Translations under genes and position numbers: made by a program
Origin: Paenibacillus sp. V4I3
Lineage (GTDB): Bacteria; Bacillota; Bacilli; Paenibacillales; NBRC-103111
NCBI RefSeq assembly: GCF_030817215.1
Contig: NZ_JAUSZA010000001.1
Span: 1,958,501-2,022,500 of the forward strand
Direction of reading: 5' to 3'
Length of the DNA stretch: 64,000 nt
Shown here: piece after piece, positions 24,649 through 34,453 of the stretch
How positions within the stretch are numbered: the stretch's first letter is position 1
Layout: the number at the start of each line of letters is the position of its first letter
The notes under the pieces: model-generated
Seen by the model: only the letters and a program-made list of their open reading frames with translations
Databases searched by the model: none
Told to the model about the DNA's origin: nothing

Positions 24649-25542
24649 ATGAGTAAAAAAATTGGGTTTATAGGCTTAGGCATCATGGGAAAACCAATGG
24701 CTATCAATCTTTTGAAAGCCGGATACGATGTAACTGTAACCGATTTAAATAAAGAGGCTGTAGAACAAGTTGTTAAGTCCGGTGCTGTTGCTGCTGCAAC
24801 TCCCCAAGAGGTAGCGGAGAATGTTGACGTAATTATTACCATGCTTCCGAATGCGAACATTGTCAAAGGTGTTATTTTTGGAGAAAACGGCATTCATAAA
24901 GGTGCAAAAGTAGGAACGGTAGTGATTGATATGAGTTCCATCTCTCCCGTAGTTTCCAATGAAATTGCAAGTGAACTGGCTAAACAAGGGATTGAAATGT
25001 TAGATGCGCCTGTAAGCGGAGGAGAACCTAAAGCTGTAGACGGTACCTTGGCCATTATGGTAGGCGGTAAGGAAGAAGTTTATGAAAGCGTGAAAGATGT
25101 GCTTTTCAGCATGGGAAGCGCTGTAACCTTAGTAGGCGGAAACGGATGCGGCTCTACAGCTAAATTAGCTAATCAAATTATCGTAAATCTCAATATTGCT
25201 GCTATGTCGGAAGCGCTTGTTTTGGCTGCAAAAGCCGGAATTGATATCGATAAAATGTATCAAGCGATCAGAGGCGGGCTTGCTGGAAGCGCTGTACTGG
25301 ATGCAAAAGTTCCGTTGATCCTCGATAGAAATTTTGTTGCCGGAGGCAGAATCGATATTAATCTTAAGGATATTACCAATGTCATGGAAACAGCGCACGC
25401 AATTGGTGTTCCACTGCCGCTATCCAGCCAGCTTCTTGAAATTTTCCACGCGTTGAAAGTCGATGGCAAAGCCAGTCATGATCATGGCGGTATTGTTCAG
25501 TATTATGAAAAACTTGCACAAGTTGAAGTAAGGAGGGCGTAA
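24649..25542 (+). CDS. Beta-hydroxyacid dehydrogenase (tartronate-semialdehyde reductase/L-threonate dehydrogenase family)
   Basis: 297-residue NAD(P)-dependent enzyme of the HIBADH family. Rossmann motif GFIGLGIMGKPMAINLLKAG, substrate loop DAPVSGGEPKAVDGTLAIMVGG, catalytic Lys in GCGSTAKLANQI (near residue 170), and the NAD-contacting KDITNVMETA segment. First gene of a five-gene operon; RBS AGGAGG. Next to a DUF1537 kinase it most resembles the LtnD-type (threonate) dehydrogenases, though GarR-type chemistry is equally allowed by the sequence. Confidence 0.88.
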   Translation: MSKKIGFIGLGIMGKPMAINLLKAGYDVTVTDLNKEAVEQVVKSGAVAAATPQEVAENVDVIITMLPNANIVKGVIFGENGIHKGAKVGTVVIDMSSISPVVSNEIASELAKQGIEMLDAPVSGGEPKAVDGTLAIMVGGKEEVYESVKDVLFSMGSAVTLVGGNGCGSTAKLANQIIVNLNIAAMSEALVLAAKAGIDIDKMYQAIRGGLAGSAVLDAKVPLILDRNFVAGGRIDINLKDITNVMETAHAIGVPLPLSSQLLEIFHALKVDGKASHDHGGIVQYYEKLAQVEVRRA

Positions 25543-25545
25543 GAG

Positions 25546-26976
25546 ATGAGTACGAGTATAATAAGTGTCTCATTCCTTGAATCGCAATTGCCCCCGGAAT
25601 GGAAAGGCAGCGATCTTCGTGGGCAAATCAATCAAATCAATCAATCCTGCAACAAGAAGATTATCGTGCTGGACGATGATCCGACAGGAGTTCAAACGGT
25701 ACACGACATTGACGTATTGACGCAGTGGGACAAGGAATTATTACGTGAAGCTTTTAATAATCCGGAAACAGTTTTCTATATATTAACCAACACACGCGCC
25801 TATCAAGCGGCCGAAGCGGAAAGGATCAATCGTGAAATTGCCCAAAATGTACAGGCTGTAGCAAGTGAGACGGGAATCGACTTCGTCTTCGTCAGCAGAG
25901 GCGACTCTACATTGCGCGGGTATTATCCATTGGAAACCGATACGCTAACTGATGAGATTCGTCGAATGACAGGACTTGAATATGATGGGCATTTGATTAT
26001 CCCGGCTTTTTTTGAAGCAGGCCGTATGACTTATCACAACACCCACTACCTAAAAGAAGGCGACGCGCTGCTTCCTGTTCACGAGACAGAGTTTGCCAAA
26101 GATAAGGTCTTTGGCTATGAGCATAGTGATTTAACGCAGTGGGTTGCAGAAAAAACGAATGGACGAATTAAGCCTGAAGATTGCGTAGTGATCACGCTCG
26201 AACAGGTGCGCCGCGGGCCGGATGCAGTTGAAGAAATGCTGTTACAGGTTAATGGGAATGTTCCGGTTATTGTAGATTGTTTATCCTACGCTGATCTGGA
26301 TGTCCTATCCTTAGCGCTATTGCAAGCTGAGAACAAAGGCAAGAAGTACATTTTTCGAACGGCAGCCTCTTTTGTAAAATCTTACGGGGGCATAGCAGAT
26401 CAAGATATTTTACCGAAAGAAAAGCTTGTGGCCAAAGGGCAAGAATCACACGGAGGACTTGTGGTGGTCGGCTCCCATGTGCAAAAGACAACACGCCAAT
26501 TGGAGAAATTGCTTGCAGGTACTGATATTATTTCACTGGAAATGGATGTAAATAAAATTTTAAATCCGACTGAAAAAGCAGATGAATCGAAGCGGCTCAT
26601 TTCGAAAGTGAATGAACACATTGCCAGAGGACAAAATGTGGTTGTATTCAGTAGCCGCAAACTGGTTGCCGCCCAAACCTCGGATGGAAATTTAAACATC
26701 AGCCAAACTGTATCTGAATCACTGGTTAAAATTGTGAGTTCCTTAGATATTGTACCTAAATTCATCATTGCAAAAGGAGGAATCACCTCAAGCGATGTCG
26801 CCACCAAAGGACTTGGCATTCGTAAAGCGAGAGTCATTGGACAGGCTGCAGCGGGGATTCCAGTTTGGCTCACGGGTGAAGAAGCTAAATTCTCAGGCAT
26901 TCCATATATCGTGTTTCCGGGTAACGTAGGAAGCGATACAACACTGCTGGAGACTGTTCTGAAAATTGAAGGCTAG
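25546..26976 (+). CDS. Four-carbon acid sugar kinase family protein (DUF1537, OtnK-like)
   Basis: 476 residues. The N-terminal substrate domain begins IIVLDDDPTGVQTVHDIDVLTQW and includes VSRGDSTLRGYYPLE and HLIIPAFFEAGRMTYHNTHY. The C-terminal nucleotide domain has IIAKGGITSSDVATKGL and PYIVFPGNVGSD. Members phosphorylate oxo-tetronates and related acid sugars at C4 (known for OtnK/DtnK). Starts 3 nt after the dehydrogenase, with AAGGAGG inside that gap region, so the two are translated as a unit. Confidence 0.9.
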   Translation: MSTSIISVSFLESQLPPEWKGSDLRGQINQINQSCNKKIIVLDDDPTGVQTVHDIDVLTQWDKELLREAFNNPETVFYILTNTRAYQAAEAERINREIAQNVQAVASETGIDFVFVSRGDSTLRGYYPLETDTLTDEIRRMTGLEYDGHLIIPAFFEAGRMTYHNTHYLKEGDALLPVHETEFAKDKVFGYEHSDLTQWVAEKTNGRIKPEDCVVITLEQVRRGPDAVEEMLLQVNGNVPVIVDCLSYADLDVLSLALLQAENKGKKYIFRTAASFVKSYGGIADQDILPKEKLVAKGQESHGGLVVVGSHVQKTTRQLEKLLAGTDIISLEMDVNKILNPTEKADESKRLISKVNEHIARGQNVVVFSSRKLVAAQTSDGNLNISQTVSESLVKIVSSLDIVPKFIIAKGGITSSDVATKGLGIRKARVIGQAAAGIPVWLTGEEAKFSGIPYIVFPGNVGSDTTLLETVLKIEG

Positions 26977-27018
26977 CATTTGTGGGGGCGTATATTGAAA
27001 TGAAAGGGGTCTATAAAG

Positions 27019-27852
27019 ATGCTTGTGAATACCAAAGATGTATTAAAAGAAGCCCAAAGTAAAAAGTATGCTGTGGCCGCTTTTAATGTATTTAATCTGG
27101 AAACCGTTCAAGCCGCTATACAGGTAGCAGAACGTGAACATCAGCCAGTTATTATCGCATTGGGGGAACGCTATTTTCCAACCGTAGATGTTGAAGGATT
27201 CGCTGCGATGGTTCGAGCACTAGCTTCCAAAGCTAGCGTGTCTGTTTCGCTTCATTTAGATCACGCTTATGAGAAGGAATCTATTATCCGGGCGATTGAG
27301 AATGGTTTTACATCGGTGATGTATGATGGATCCAAATACGATCTTAATGAAAATATTTTACGGACAAAAGAAATCGTAGACCTTGCTCATCAGGCAGGCG
27401 TATCGGTGGAAGCTGAGATTGGATCCTTGGCAAGAGGCGCTTTTTCGGACGAAGAAGAAGGAGATGGAACCCTGACAGATCCGCAATCCGCGAAAGAATT
27501 CGTCGCAGCAACAGGAGTGGATTTCTTGGCAGCGGCGATTGGCACGGTACACGGTATGTATCAAGGGGAGCCTAATATTAACCTTCCGCTTTTGGAGAAA
27601 ATTCGTGAAGTTGTTGAAATTCCGCTTGTCCTTCACGGGGGGTCTGGAACACCCGATGAAATGATCAGGCAAACGATAAAAAGAGGCATTTGCAAAATTA
27701 ATGTCAACACGGAAGTATCGATGGCGGCAGTTAGCTATTTGCAAAATGTGTCTGATAACCAATCAATGGTACATCTTTCTTCCATAATGTCAGAGTTGCA
27801 AGCTTCCATGGAGCCTGTGATGACGAAATTCGTCAAATTATTCGCTAACTAA
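27019..27852 (+). CDS. Class II fructose-bisphosphate/tagatose-bisphosphate-type aldolase
   Basis: 277-residue zinc aldolase of the Fba/GatY/KbaY family. Zinc ligands are in SLHLDHA, GTVHGMY and LHGGSGTPDE; VEAEIG and KINVNTE are also conserved. The usual MIDGSHLPFEENI appears here as MYDGSKYDLNENI, which changes the substrate-facing loop. In this operon it takes the place of the AraD-type OtnC decarboxylase of known tetronate pathways, so it may cleave a phosphorylated keto acid; real substrate unknown. Confidence 0.88.
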   Translation: MLVNTKDVLKEAQSKKYAVAAFNVFNLETVQAAIQVAEREHQPVIIALGERYFPTVDVEGFAAMVRALASKASVSVSLHLDHAYEKESIIRAIENGFTSVMYDGSKYDLNENILRTKEIVDLAHQAGVSVEAEIGSLARGAFSDEEEGDGTLTDPQSAKEFVAATGVDFLAAAIGTVHGMYQGEPNINLPLLEKIREVVEIPLVLHGGSGTPDEMIRQTIKRGICKINVNTEVSMAAVSYLQNVSDNQSMVHLSSIMSELQASMEPVMTKFVKLFAN

Positions 27853-27899
27853 GATGCTTCAATTGGTAATCGCTTACAAATGAAAAGGGGGCAAAAAAA

Positions 27900-29258
27900 A
27901 TGGTTTCTTTGTTTGGATTAAGTCACGACACTAGTTTATTGCTATATGCTTTGATTTCCATTGTAGGTTTAATTGTATTGATTGCAAAGTTTAAAACAAA
28001 CCCATTTATCGCACTGATCGTCGCTGCGTTGTTTATGGGATTGATTTCGGGAATGAAGCTGCCCGACATTGTTAAGTCCTTTCAAGATGGGGTTGCCGGC
28101 ACGTTAGGTTTTATTGCCATCGTTATCGGACTCGGAACGATGCTCGGGAAGATGATGGCCGAATCAGGGGGAGCTGAACGTATCGCCCGTACGCTTATAC
28201 GCGTTTTTGGCGAGAAGAATGTCCACTGGGCGATGATGGTAGTGGCTGTCATTTGCGGAATTCCTGTATTTTTCCAGGTTGGGGTTGTCTTGTTGATTCC
28301 GCTTGTATTCGTGATTGCCAAGCATACAGGTACTTCGCTAGTCAAAATCGGTCTTTCTTTAGTTGCCGGACTTGCCGTTGTCCACAGTCTTGTTCCGCCG
28401 CACCCGGCTGCGATGCTGGCGGTTGGTATTTTTCACGCAGATTTGGGTAAGACTATCCTGTTATCTATTTTTGTAGCGTTTCCTGCTGCTGCGGTAGCGG
28501 GTCCGATATATGGCTCGTACATTGCCAAGAAAGTTCTTGTAGAACCAACAGGTGAACTGGTTGAGCAATTCACCAAGGCTCAGCAAAAGGAACTGCCTGG
28601 TTTTGGCATCACGCTCTTTACTATTTTACTTCCAGTTATTTTAATGCTGCTTGCTACCCTCGTGGATGTCACGCTACCTGCTACGAGCGGATTACGCATC
28701 GTCGTTGATTTTATTGGAAGTCCGGTCGTAGCACTTCTAATTTCGCTGATATTTGCTTTTTATTCATTTGGCTTTGCCCGCGGCTATGATAAAAACGACC
28801 TTCTAAAGTTTACAAATGATTGTCTGGGACCTGTCGCTTCCATTATACTAATCATAGGAGCAGGCGGCGGCTTCAATAAAATATTGATTTCAAGCGGAGT
28901 GAGCGACGCGATTGCTAAACTGGCTACAGGCGCACATATTTCGCCTCTTGTATTGGCCTTTGTAATCGCCGGTATCATTCGAGCTGCTGTTGGATCTGCC
29001 ACTGTCGCTATGACAACATCAGCAGGCATCGTTGCCCCGCTTGCCGCTACTATACCCGGTACTAGCCCGGAACTGTTAGTGCTCGCAGTAGGAGCAGGTT
29101 CTATCATGCTTTCTCATGTGAATGACTCTGGATTCTGGTTGATTAAAGAGTTCTTTAACATGTCGGTAGCCCAGACGTTAAAAACGTGGACCGTCATGGA
29201 AACCATCTTGTCCTTCGTAGCTTTTGGCATTGTTTTGCTCCTCAGTCTAGTTATATAA
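27900..29258 (+). CDS. GntP-family gluconate/sugar-acid permease
   Basis: 452-residue secondary transporter with about 12 hydrophobic segments. GntP features: GLGTMLGKMMAESGGAERIARTLI, VHSLVPPHPAAMLAVGIF, IRAAVGSATVAMTTSAGIVAP and AGSIMLSHVNDSGFWLIKEFF. It should import the operon's sugar acid with protons. RBS AAAGGGGG. Confidence 0.93.
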   Translation: MVSLFGLSHDTSLLLYALISIVGLIVLIAKFKTNPFIALIVAALFMGLISGMKLPDIVKSFQDGVAGTLGFIAIVIGLGTMLGKMMAESGGAERIARTLIRVFGEKNVHWAMMVVAVICGIPVFFQVGVVLLIPLVFVIAKHTGTSLVKIGLSLVAGLAVVHSLVPPHPAAMLAVGIFHADLGKTILLSIFVAFPAAAVAGPIYGSYIAKKVLVEPTGELVEQFTKAQQKELPGFGITLFTILLPVILMLLATLVDVTLPATSGLRIVVDFIGSPVVALLISLIFAFYSFGFARGYDKNDLLKFTNDCLGPVASIILIIGAGGGFNKILISSGVSDAIAKLATGAHISPLVLAFVIAGIIRAAVGSATVAMTTSAGIVAPLAATIPGTSPELLVLAVGAGSIMLSHVNDSGFWLIKEFFNMSVAQTLKTWTVMETILSFVAFGIVLLLSLVI

Positions 29259-29271
29259 GGGAGGGATCCAT

Positions 29272-30240
29272 ATCGAAAGAGAACTTGCATTAGAAATCGT
29301 TAGGGTCACAGAGCTTGCCGCATTGGCAGCTTCCAGATGGATGGGAAGAGGCGATAAGCATAATGCGGACGAGGCTGCCACTTCGGCAATGAGGGCTATG
29401 TTCGACTCCGTATCTATCAAAGGCACGGTCGTTATCGGAGAAGGGGAAATGGACGAAGCTCCTATGTTATATATTGGGGAGCAGGTAGGCAATCAGGACG
29501 GTCCCGAAGTTGATATCGCAGTCGATCCTTTGGAAGGAACGGAACTAGTGGCGAAGGGAATTAACAACGCTTTGGCTGTTGTCGCTGTTGCGAGCAAGGG
29601 GAATTTGCTGCATGCTCCGGATATTTATATGGAGAAACTGGCTTGCGGACCTCTGTTAAAAGGACGGCTTCGATTATCAGAGCCATTAGAAACAACATTG
29701 CTCAAGGCTTCCCAAGTTTTAAATAAATCGATATCAGAGTTAACAGTTTCTATTTTGGATCGGGAAAGACATGCCGCACATATGGAGACGCTGCGTCGTT
29801 TAGGAGTTCGCATTAAGCTTCTCAGTGACGGAGACGTTGCCGGAGCTATGGCACCGGCCTTTCCTGAGTCAGGCGTTGATCTATATGTAGGCTCCGGGGG
29901 TGCGCCGGAGGGAGTGCTTGCCGCAGCAGCATTATCATGTCTCGGCGGTGAAATTCAAGGCCGATTAATGCCGTCTTCTCCGGAAGAAGAGCAGCGTTGC
30001 CGGGAAATGGGGCTGCATGATCCGCTAAAGATATTATCGATGGAAGAAATGGTCGGGGACGGCGATGTCATTTTCGCAGCAACGGGCATAACACCCGGAG
30101 ATTTTTTGGGCGGGGTGCTTTTTTTACCTGGACATCGTGCCGAAACACAATCTATCGTCATGCGGGCAAAAACAAAAACGATTCGCCATATCCGAACCAG
30201 TCACTTCTTGCCCAATAAACCGTTTCTAAACCATGTCTGA
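29272..30240 (+). CDS. glpX: Class II fructose-1,6-bisphosphatase, with an apparent ATC start codon
   Basis: 322 residues from 29272, matching usual GlpX length. The N-terminus IERELALEIVRVTELAALAASRWMGRGDKHNADEAA aligns with the family start, but the codon where ATG belongs is ATC (29272-29274), six bases after GGGAGGG; no ATG, GTG or TTG occurs in frame before TTG 29323, which would cut off the first 17 conserved residues. Motifs intact: GEGEMDEAPMLYIGE, DPLEGTELVAKG, GSGGAPEGVLAAAAL. Last gene of the sugar-acid operon, it would return triose from aldol condensation to fructose 6-phosphate. Confidence 0.9.
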   Translation: MERELALEIVRVTELAALAASRWMGRGDKHNADEAATSAMRAMFDSVSIKGTVVIGEGEMDEAPMLYIGEQVGNQDGPEVDIAVDPLEGTELVAKGINNALAVVAVASKGNLLHAPDIYMEKLACGPLLKGRLRLSEPLETTLLKASQVLNKSISELTVSILDRERHAAHMETLRRLGVRIKLLSDGDVAGAMAPAFPESGVDLYVGSGGAPEGVLAAAALSCLGGEIQGRLMPSSPEEEQRCREMGLHDPLKILSMEEMVGDGDVIFAATGITPGDFLGGVLFLPGHRAETQSIVMRAKTKTIRHIRTSHFLPNKPFLNHV

Positions 30241-30260
30241 TTTTATTGATCGCAGATACA

Positions 30261-30298
30261 AAAAAAAGTTTGGTTGAATTCTCAACCAAACTTTTTTT
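30261..30298. terminator. Bidirectional terminator between glpX and the ABC-F gene
   Basis: Perfect 17-bp stem including the A/T runs: AAAAAAAGTTTGGTTGA (30261-30277) and its complement (30282-30298) around ATTC. Confidence 0.92.
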
Positions 30299-30309
30299 GC
30301 GTACCCGCT

Positions 30310-32262
30310 CTATGCGAGGAGCGCCTCCCACTCCTCATAACAAGCAGCGAGCGCACTCTTCCGCTCATCAACCGCAGCGGTCTTCTCCTGAACGAGCACA
30401 TAGTTGTTGTACACAGCTGGGTCAGCAAGCTCCGCCTCCAAGGCGGACACTTCGTCTTCCAGACGAGCGATGTCAAGCTCAAGCTGCTCAAGCTTACGCT
30501 GGCGGCTGCGTTCTTCGCGTTTCGCCAGCTTGTCCGCTTCATACCCACCACCGCTTGCGGGATCACTCTTTCCAGCACCGGCGCTGCTGCCTCCAGCGGC
30601 CTTCTTCTCCGCTTCTTTGGCCAGACGCTTCGCTTCCATCTCGGCAAGCTCGGCCTTTTTCTCCACATAATCGTCGTAGTTACCGAGATAGCTCGTAAGC
30701 CCATCCTTCTGCAGATCAAGCATGCTCTCAGCCATCTTGTTCAGGAAGTAACGGTCATGGGAGATGAAGAGTAGAGTACCCTCGTAATCCATCAATGCCG
30801 ACTCCAAAACCTCTTTGCTGTACAAATCCAAATGGTTGGTAGGCTCATCGAGGATCAAAACATTCGCTTTTTGCAGCATCAGCTTGGCTAAGGCTACTCG
30901 GGCTTTTTCACCGCCGCTTAAGGCAGCGACCTTCTTGAATACATCTTCGCCGCTAAAAAGAAAGCTCCCGAGCACCGTACGAATGCGTGCTTCTTCCAGA
31001 TGCGGGTACGTGTTCCACACTTCCTCCAGCACATTGTTGGTCGGGGTCAGTCCTGTTTGCTCCTGATCATAATAGCCAATCGTGACGCCAGCACCCCATT
31101 TGAAGGTGCCTGCGTCTTGTTTGTGCTGACCAATTAATGTTTTGAGCAAGGTGGATTTACCTACACCATTGGGTCCAATGAGTGCAGCGGTTTCCGAACG
31201 ACGAAGCTGGAAGGAGACGCCACCCAGCAATCGGTTCTTTCCATCATAGGAAAGCGCCAAACGGTCAACCTGCAGCACTTCCTTGCCGGAGGTCTGCTCG
31301 ATTTCAAAAGAAAACGAAGCCCGCTTCAAATCCCCCATCGGCTTGTCGAGTCGATCCATTTTTTCCAGCTGCTTGCGGCGGCTCTGCGCTCTCTTCGTCG
31401 TGGAAGCACGCACAATGTTGCGCTGAACAAAATCCTCCAGCTTGGCAATTTCATCCTGCTGCTTTTCGAACTGCTTCATTTCGATCTCATAATTAGCTTC
31501 TTTAATTTCGATGAATCGGGAGTAGTTCCCGGTATATCGTTTGGAAGCATTTCGCTCAATTTCATAAATGGAAGTCACTAAAGCATCCAGGAAAAAACGG
31601 TCATGAGATACGACCAGAATAGCGCCCGGATAACCGCGTAAATACCCTTCCAGCCAAGTTAGTGTAGGGATGTCTAAATGGTTCGTAGGCTCATCGAGCA
31701 TGAGTAGATCAGGTTCTTCGAGCAGCATTTTGGCAAGGGCAAGCCTTGTTTTCTGACCGCCGCTAAGCGTTTTAACTAACGTATCCGGAGGAAACTGTCC
31801 AAAGCCCATCCCGTGCAAAATGCCGCGGATTTTCGCTTCAATTTCATAGCCCCCATGTTCACGGAACCATTCGGAGCGCTGAGCATAACGATTCATCGTG
31901 GTTTCGTACTTTTTTTCATCCGAGATTAGATCAGGATCTGCCATTAACGCTTCAAGCTCACGAAGCTCTCGTTCTGTCTCCAGTAAGGAACTAAACACGC
32001 TGAGCAGCTCGTTCCAGATAGACTTGTCCGTTTGCAATCCGCTGTTTTGCTTCAAATAGCCGATTTTCGTTTCCTTCGCCTTGAATAAGTCGCCGCTGTC
32101 ATAGGACATCTCGCCGGCTATAATTTGGAGCAATGTCGATTTACCCGCGCCATTCACGCCAACTAAACCGATCCGTTCCCTGTTTTCGATCTGTAGCGTT
32201 ATATTGGAGAGTACGGAACGTACCCCATAGCTTTTTGAAATGTTAGAAACCTGTAATAGCAT
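30310..32262 (-). CDS. ABC-F family ATPase (YdiF-like)
   Basis: 650-residue soluble protein with two ABC domains and no membrane segments. Domain 1: Walker A GVNGAGKST, signature LSGGQKTRLALAKML, Walker B LLMLDEPTNHLDI. Domain 2: GPNGVGKST, LSGGEKARVALAKLM, VLILDEPTNHLDL. A basic, Glu-rich linker lies between them, and the C-terminus is a long coiled coil (about 560-645). RBS AGGAGGT. In B. subtilis ydiF follows tsaD in the same direction; here it is inverted and separated by the leuA and sugar-acid regions. Likely a ribosome-acting translation factor; antibiotic resistance cannot be inferred. Confidence 0.92.
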   Translation of the reverse strand: MLLQVSNISKSYGVRSVLSNITLQIENRERIGLVGVNGAGKSTLLQIIAGEMSYDSGDLFKAKETKIGYLKQNSGLQTDKSIWNELLSVFSSLLETERELRELEALMADPDLISDEKKYETTMNRYAQRSEWFREHGGYEIEAKIRGILHGMGFGQFPPDTLVKTLSGGQKTRLALAKMLLEEPDLLMLDEPTNHLDIPTLTWLEGYLRGYPGAILVVSHDRFFLDALVTSIYEIERNASKRYTGNYSRFIEIKEANYEIEMKQFEKQQDEIAKLEDFVQRNIVRASTTKRAQSRRKQLEKMDRLDKPMGDLKRASFSFEIEQTSGKEVLQVDRLALSYDGKNRLLGGVSFQLRRSETAALIGPNGVGKSTLLKTLIGQHKQDAGTFKWGAGVTIGYYDQEQTGLTPTNNVLEEVWNTYPHLEEARIRTVLGSFLFSGEDVFKKVAALSGGEKARVALAKLMLQKANVLILDEPTNHLDLYSKEVLESALMDYEGTLLFISHDRYFLNKMAESMLDLQKDGLTSYLGNYDDYVEKKAELAEMEAKRLAKEAEKKAAGGSSAGAGKSDPASGGGYEADKLAKREERSRQRKLEQLELDIARLEDEVSALEAELADPAVYNNYVLVQEKTAAVDERKSALAACYEEWEALLA

Positions 32263-32413
32263 CTGCTGCTACCTCCTGCTTATTAATGAAAGGACCTGAT
32301 CTTGACCGCCCTTTCGTTGGCTTATAAATCCCATCAATTCACTAGTATACACCATGCGAGGCGGCATCGTATGCTTAATTTTGCATAGATCAGAATAGGT
32401 GGGGGATGGGTAA

Positions 32414-33253
32414 ATGGTACTTTTGAGGCATGCTAAGCATGTAGTCTATACGTTCTTGCCCCTGCTTCTATTGATATTTCTATGTAAAGGAGTAACAAGC
32501 TCATCAGACATTGGGAAGCAGGCCATATCTGCAATTCCTGCATCTATTTCAACCACTTCCCCAGCAGCATTCACGATTATGACGTTTAATATCCACCACG
32601 GTGAAGGTTTAGATGGTAGAGTAAATATAAAACGTATTGCTGATCTCATTCAAAATGAAAAAGCCGACGTCATCGCCTTGCAAGAAGTGGATCAGTATCG
32701 CTGGCGCAGCGGGTATGTGGATCAAGCGAAGGAATTGGCCGAGCTTCTTGGGATGGATATGCGTTTTGCACCTAGTTTAACCTATACGGCCGGGCAATAT
32801 GGCAATGCGATTCTGAGCCGGTATCCCATTGAGGACAGCAGCTACACGCTGCTTCCAGGCAATAAGGAAACTAGAAGTCTGTTAGAGGTAAAAATCAAAG
32901 TTAATTCTGAAACTGTTCGGATAGCCACCACGCATTTGGGACTGTCCAAAGAGGAGCGAAGCCTTCAACTTGCTCGCATTTCAGAAATGGTAACAAACTA
33001 TGATGACCCACTTGTTGTCGCGGGGGACTTTAATATGGAATTAGACGCCTTTCGGTTCAAAATAGACACAGATCAGCTCACCAATGTGCCATTACGAGCG
33101 GGTGTGAAATCGACATTTGTGGATGGAAAAAGGATCGATCACATCTTCACGAATAGGAAAAATGTCCAATCTTCATGGGCGATTCCGACGATATTCTCGG
33201 ACCATTTCCCCGTAATAACGCGCATTCGACTGGGGTCACCAGTGCAAGTATAG
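32414..33253 (+). CDS. Membrane-anchored or secreted endonuclease/exonuclease/phosphatase-family protein
   Basis: 279 residues. N-terminal hydrophobic segment (VVYTFLPLLLLIFLCKGV), then the EEP fold: TIMTFNIHHGEG, VIALQEVDQ (catalytic Glu), TTHLGLS, VVAGDFNME (Asp-x-Asn) and a late DHFPVITRI (His-containing). The substrate could be a nucleic acid or a lipid/inositol phosphate; the sequence alone does not decide. It sits alone between the ABC-F gene and fthC. Confidence 0.85.
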   Translation: MVLLRHAKHVVYTFLPLLLLIFLCKGVTSSSDIGKQAISAIPASISTTSPAAFTIMTFNIHHGEGLDGRVNIKRIADLIQNEKADVIALQEVDQYRWRSGYVDQAKELAELLGMDMRFAPSLTYTAGQYGNAILSRYPIEDSSYTLLPGNKETRSLLEVKIKVNSETVRIATTHLGLSKEERSLQLARISEMVTNYDDPLVVAGDFNMELDAFRFKIDTDQLTNVPLRAGVKSTFVDGKRIDHIFTNRKNVQSSWAIPTIFSDHFPVITRIRLGSPVQV

Positions 33254-33318
33254 TTTTTTTCCTTGTTTATGTTAAAATGGGGGAAACCACTCCTCGTTAG
33301 GGAAGGGCTGAAGCTAGT

Positions 33319-33948
33319 ATGAACATCCGAGAGCGGAAAATCGAATTACGCAAAGAAATGGAAGAACTGCGCTCCTCCATCATGTCTGAAAAACGTGAAG
33401 AGAAGCAGCAGCGCATAAATGAAAGATTGAAAAAACTATGCAGCGATAGGCTTCTTGGGCATGGACAGAATGAAACGTCCGCTCCGCCTACGATCATGAG
33501 TTATATGCCTTTTCGGTCTGAGCCGGATGTTGCCCCTCTGATGGAATGGTGTTGGCAGCAGGGAATTCGTGTGCTTGTGCCGAAGGTTGTAGCAGATACG
33601 AAGACAATGAATTTACATGTCATAAGCAGCTATGAAGATGTGGAAAGCGGGGCATGGGGCATCAGAGAACCTCGCAGCGAGGTGCCGATTGAGCACGATT
33701 TGTCCACTTTATCTATGATCTTAGTGCCTGGGCTTGCTTTTGATTTGGATTTCGGAAGACTGGGCTATGGGGGCGGTTTTTATGATCGCTTCATGCAGCT
33801 ATTTGCAGCGCGTGGGCTTAAGAGACCATTTGCGGTTGCGGCCGCTTTTGATAATCAATTGATTCCTGCAGTCCCTTCATCCTGGCATGATTTCCGAGTT
33901 GACGGGATCGTCACCGAGAGCAAAATGGTCTTCAAATCAGAATCCTAA
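33319..33948 (+). CDS. fthC: 5-formyltetrahydrofolate cyclo-ligase
   Basis: Converts 5-formyl-THF to 5,10-methenyl-THF with ATP. 209 residues, family-typical. N-terminal helix [33 protein letters not shown], and the ATP/folate-binding [14 protein letters not shown] near residue 150. The next gene, moaC, starts 16 nt downstream. Confidence 0.93.
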   Translation: MNIRERKIELRKEMEELRSSIMSEKREEKQQRINERLKKLCSDRLLGHGQNETSAPPTIMSYMPFRSEPDVAPLMEWCWQQGIRVLVPKVVADTKTMNLHVISSYEDVESGAWGIREPRSEVPIEHDLSTLSMILVPGLAFDLDFGRLGYGGGFYDRFMQLFAARGLKRPFAVAAAFDNQLIPAVPSSWHDFRVDGIVTESKMVFKSES

Positions 33949-33964
33949 AATAGAGGTGAGTGCT

Positions 33965-34453
33965 TTGCCCGATTCTTCCCCATTAACCCATTTTAATGAG
34001 CAGGGACGAGCACGAATGGTCGACATTTCGGACAAAGTAGAGACGAAGCGTACGGCTACCGCGCGTTCCACTTTAATTATGAAGAGCGAGACGCTCGATT
34101 TAATTAAGCAGGGTAAAATGAAAAAAGGCGACGTCCTCGCCGTTGCGCAAGTGGCTGGCATCATGGCCGCCAAAAAAACGTCAGACTGGATTCCGATGTG
34201 TCATCCGATTGCGCTGACGGGCATTGATATTCAGTTTGCTGATAATGGCAACAATGAACTATACATAGAAGCAACTGTCCGGACGACGGGTCCGACTGGC
34301 GTTGAGATGGAGGCTTTAACAGCCGTATCCGCCGCTGCTCTAACCGTCTACGACATGTGCAAAGCAGTAGAGAAGGATATGATTATCAGCTCCACGCTGC
34401 TTGTCCTCAAAACAGGCGGCAAAAACGGGGATTTTCACAGACAAGATAGTTGA
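33965..34453 (+). CDS. moaC: Cyclic pyranopterin monophosphate synthase
   Basis: Second step of molybdenum cofactor synthesis (with MoaA, not in the window). 162 residues; conserved [63 protein letters not shown] with the catalytic Lys. The TTG start 33965 has GAGGTG six bases upstream; frames extending to 33887 overlap fthC and are rejected. Position before tatA-tatC matches Bacillus gene order. Confidence 0.94.
   Translation: MPDSSPLTHFNEQGRARMVDISDKVETKRTATARSTLIMKSETLDLIKQGKMKKGDVLAVAQVAGIMAAKKTSDWIPMCHPIALTGIDIQFADNGNNELYIEATVRTTGPTGVEMEALTAVSAAALTVYDMCKAVEKDMIISSTLLVLKTGGKNGDFHRQDS

Noticed and set aside
30274..30774. Rightward open frames opposite the ABC-F gene
   Set aside because: Shadows of the ABC-F coiled coil; no RBS and non-protein-like composition.
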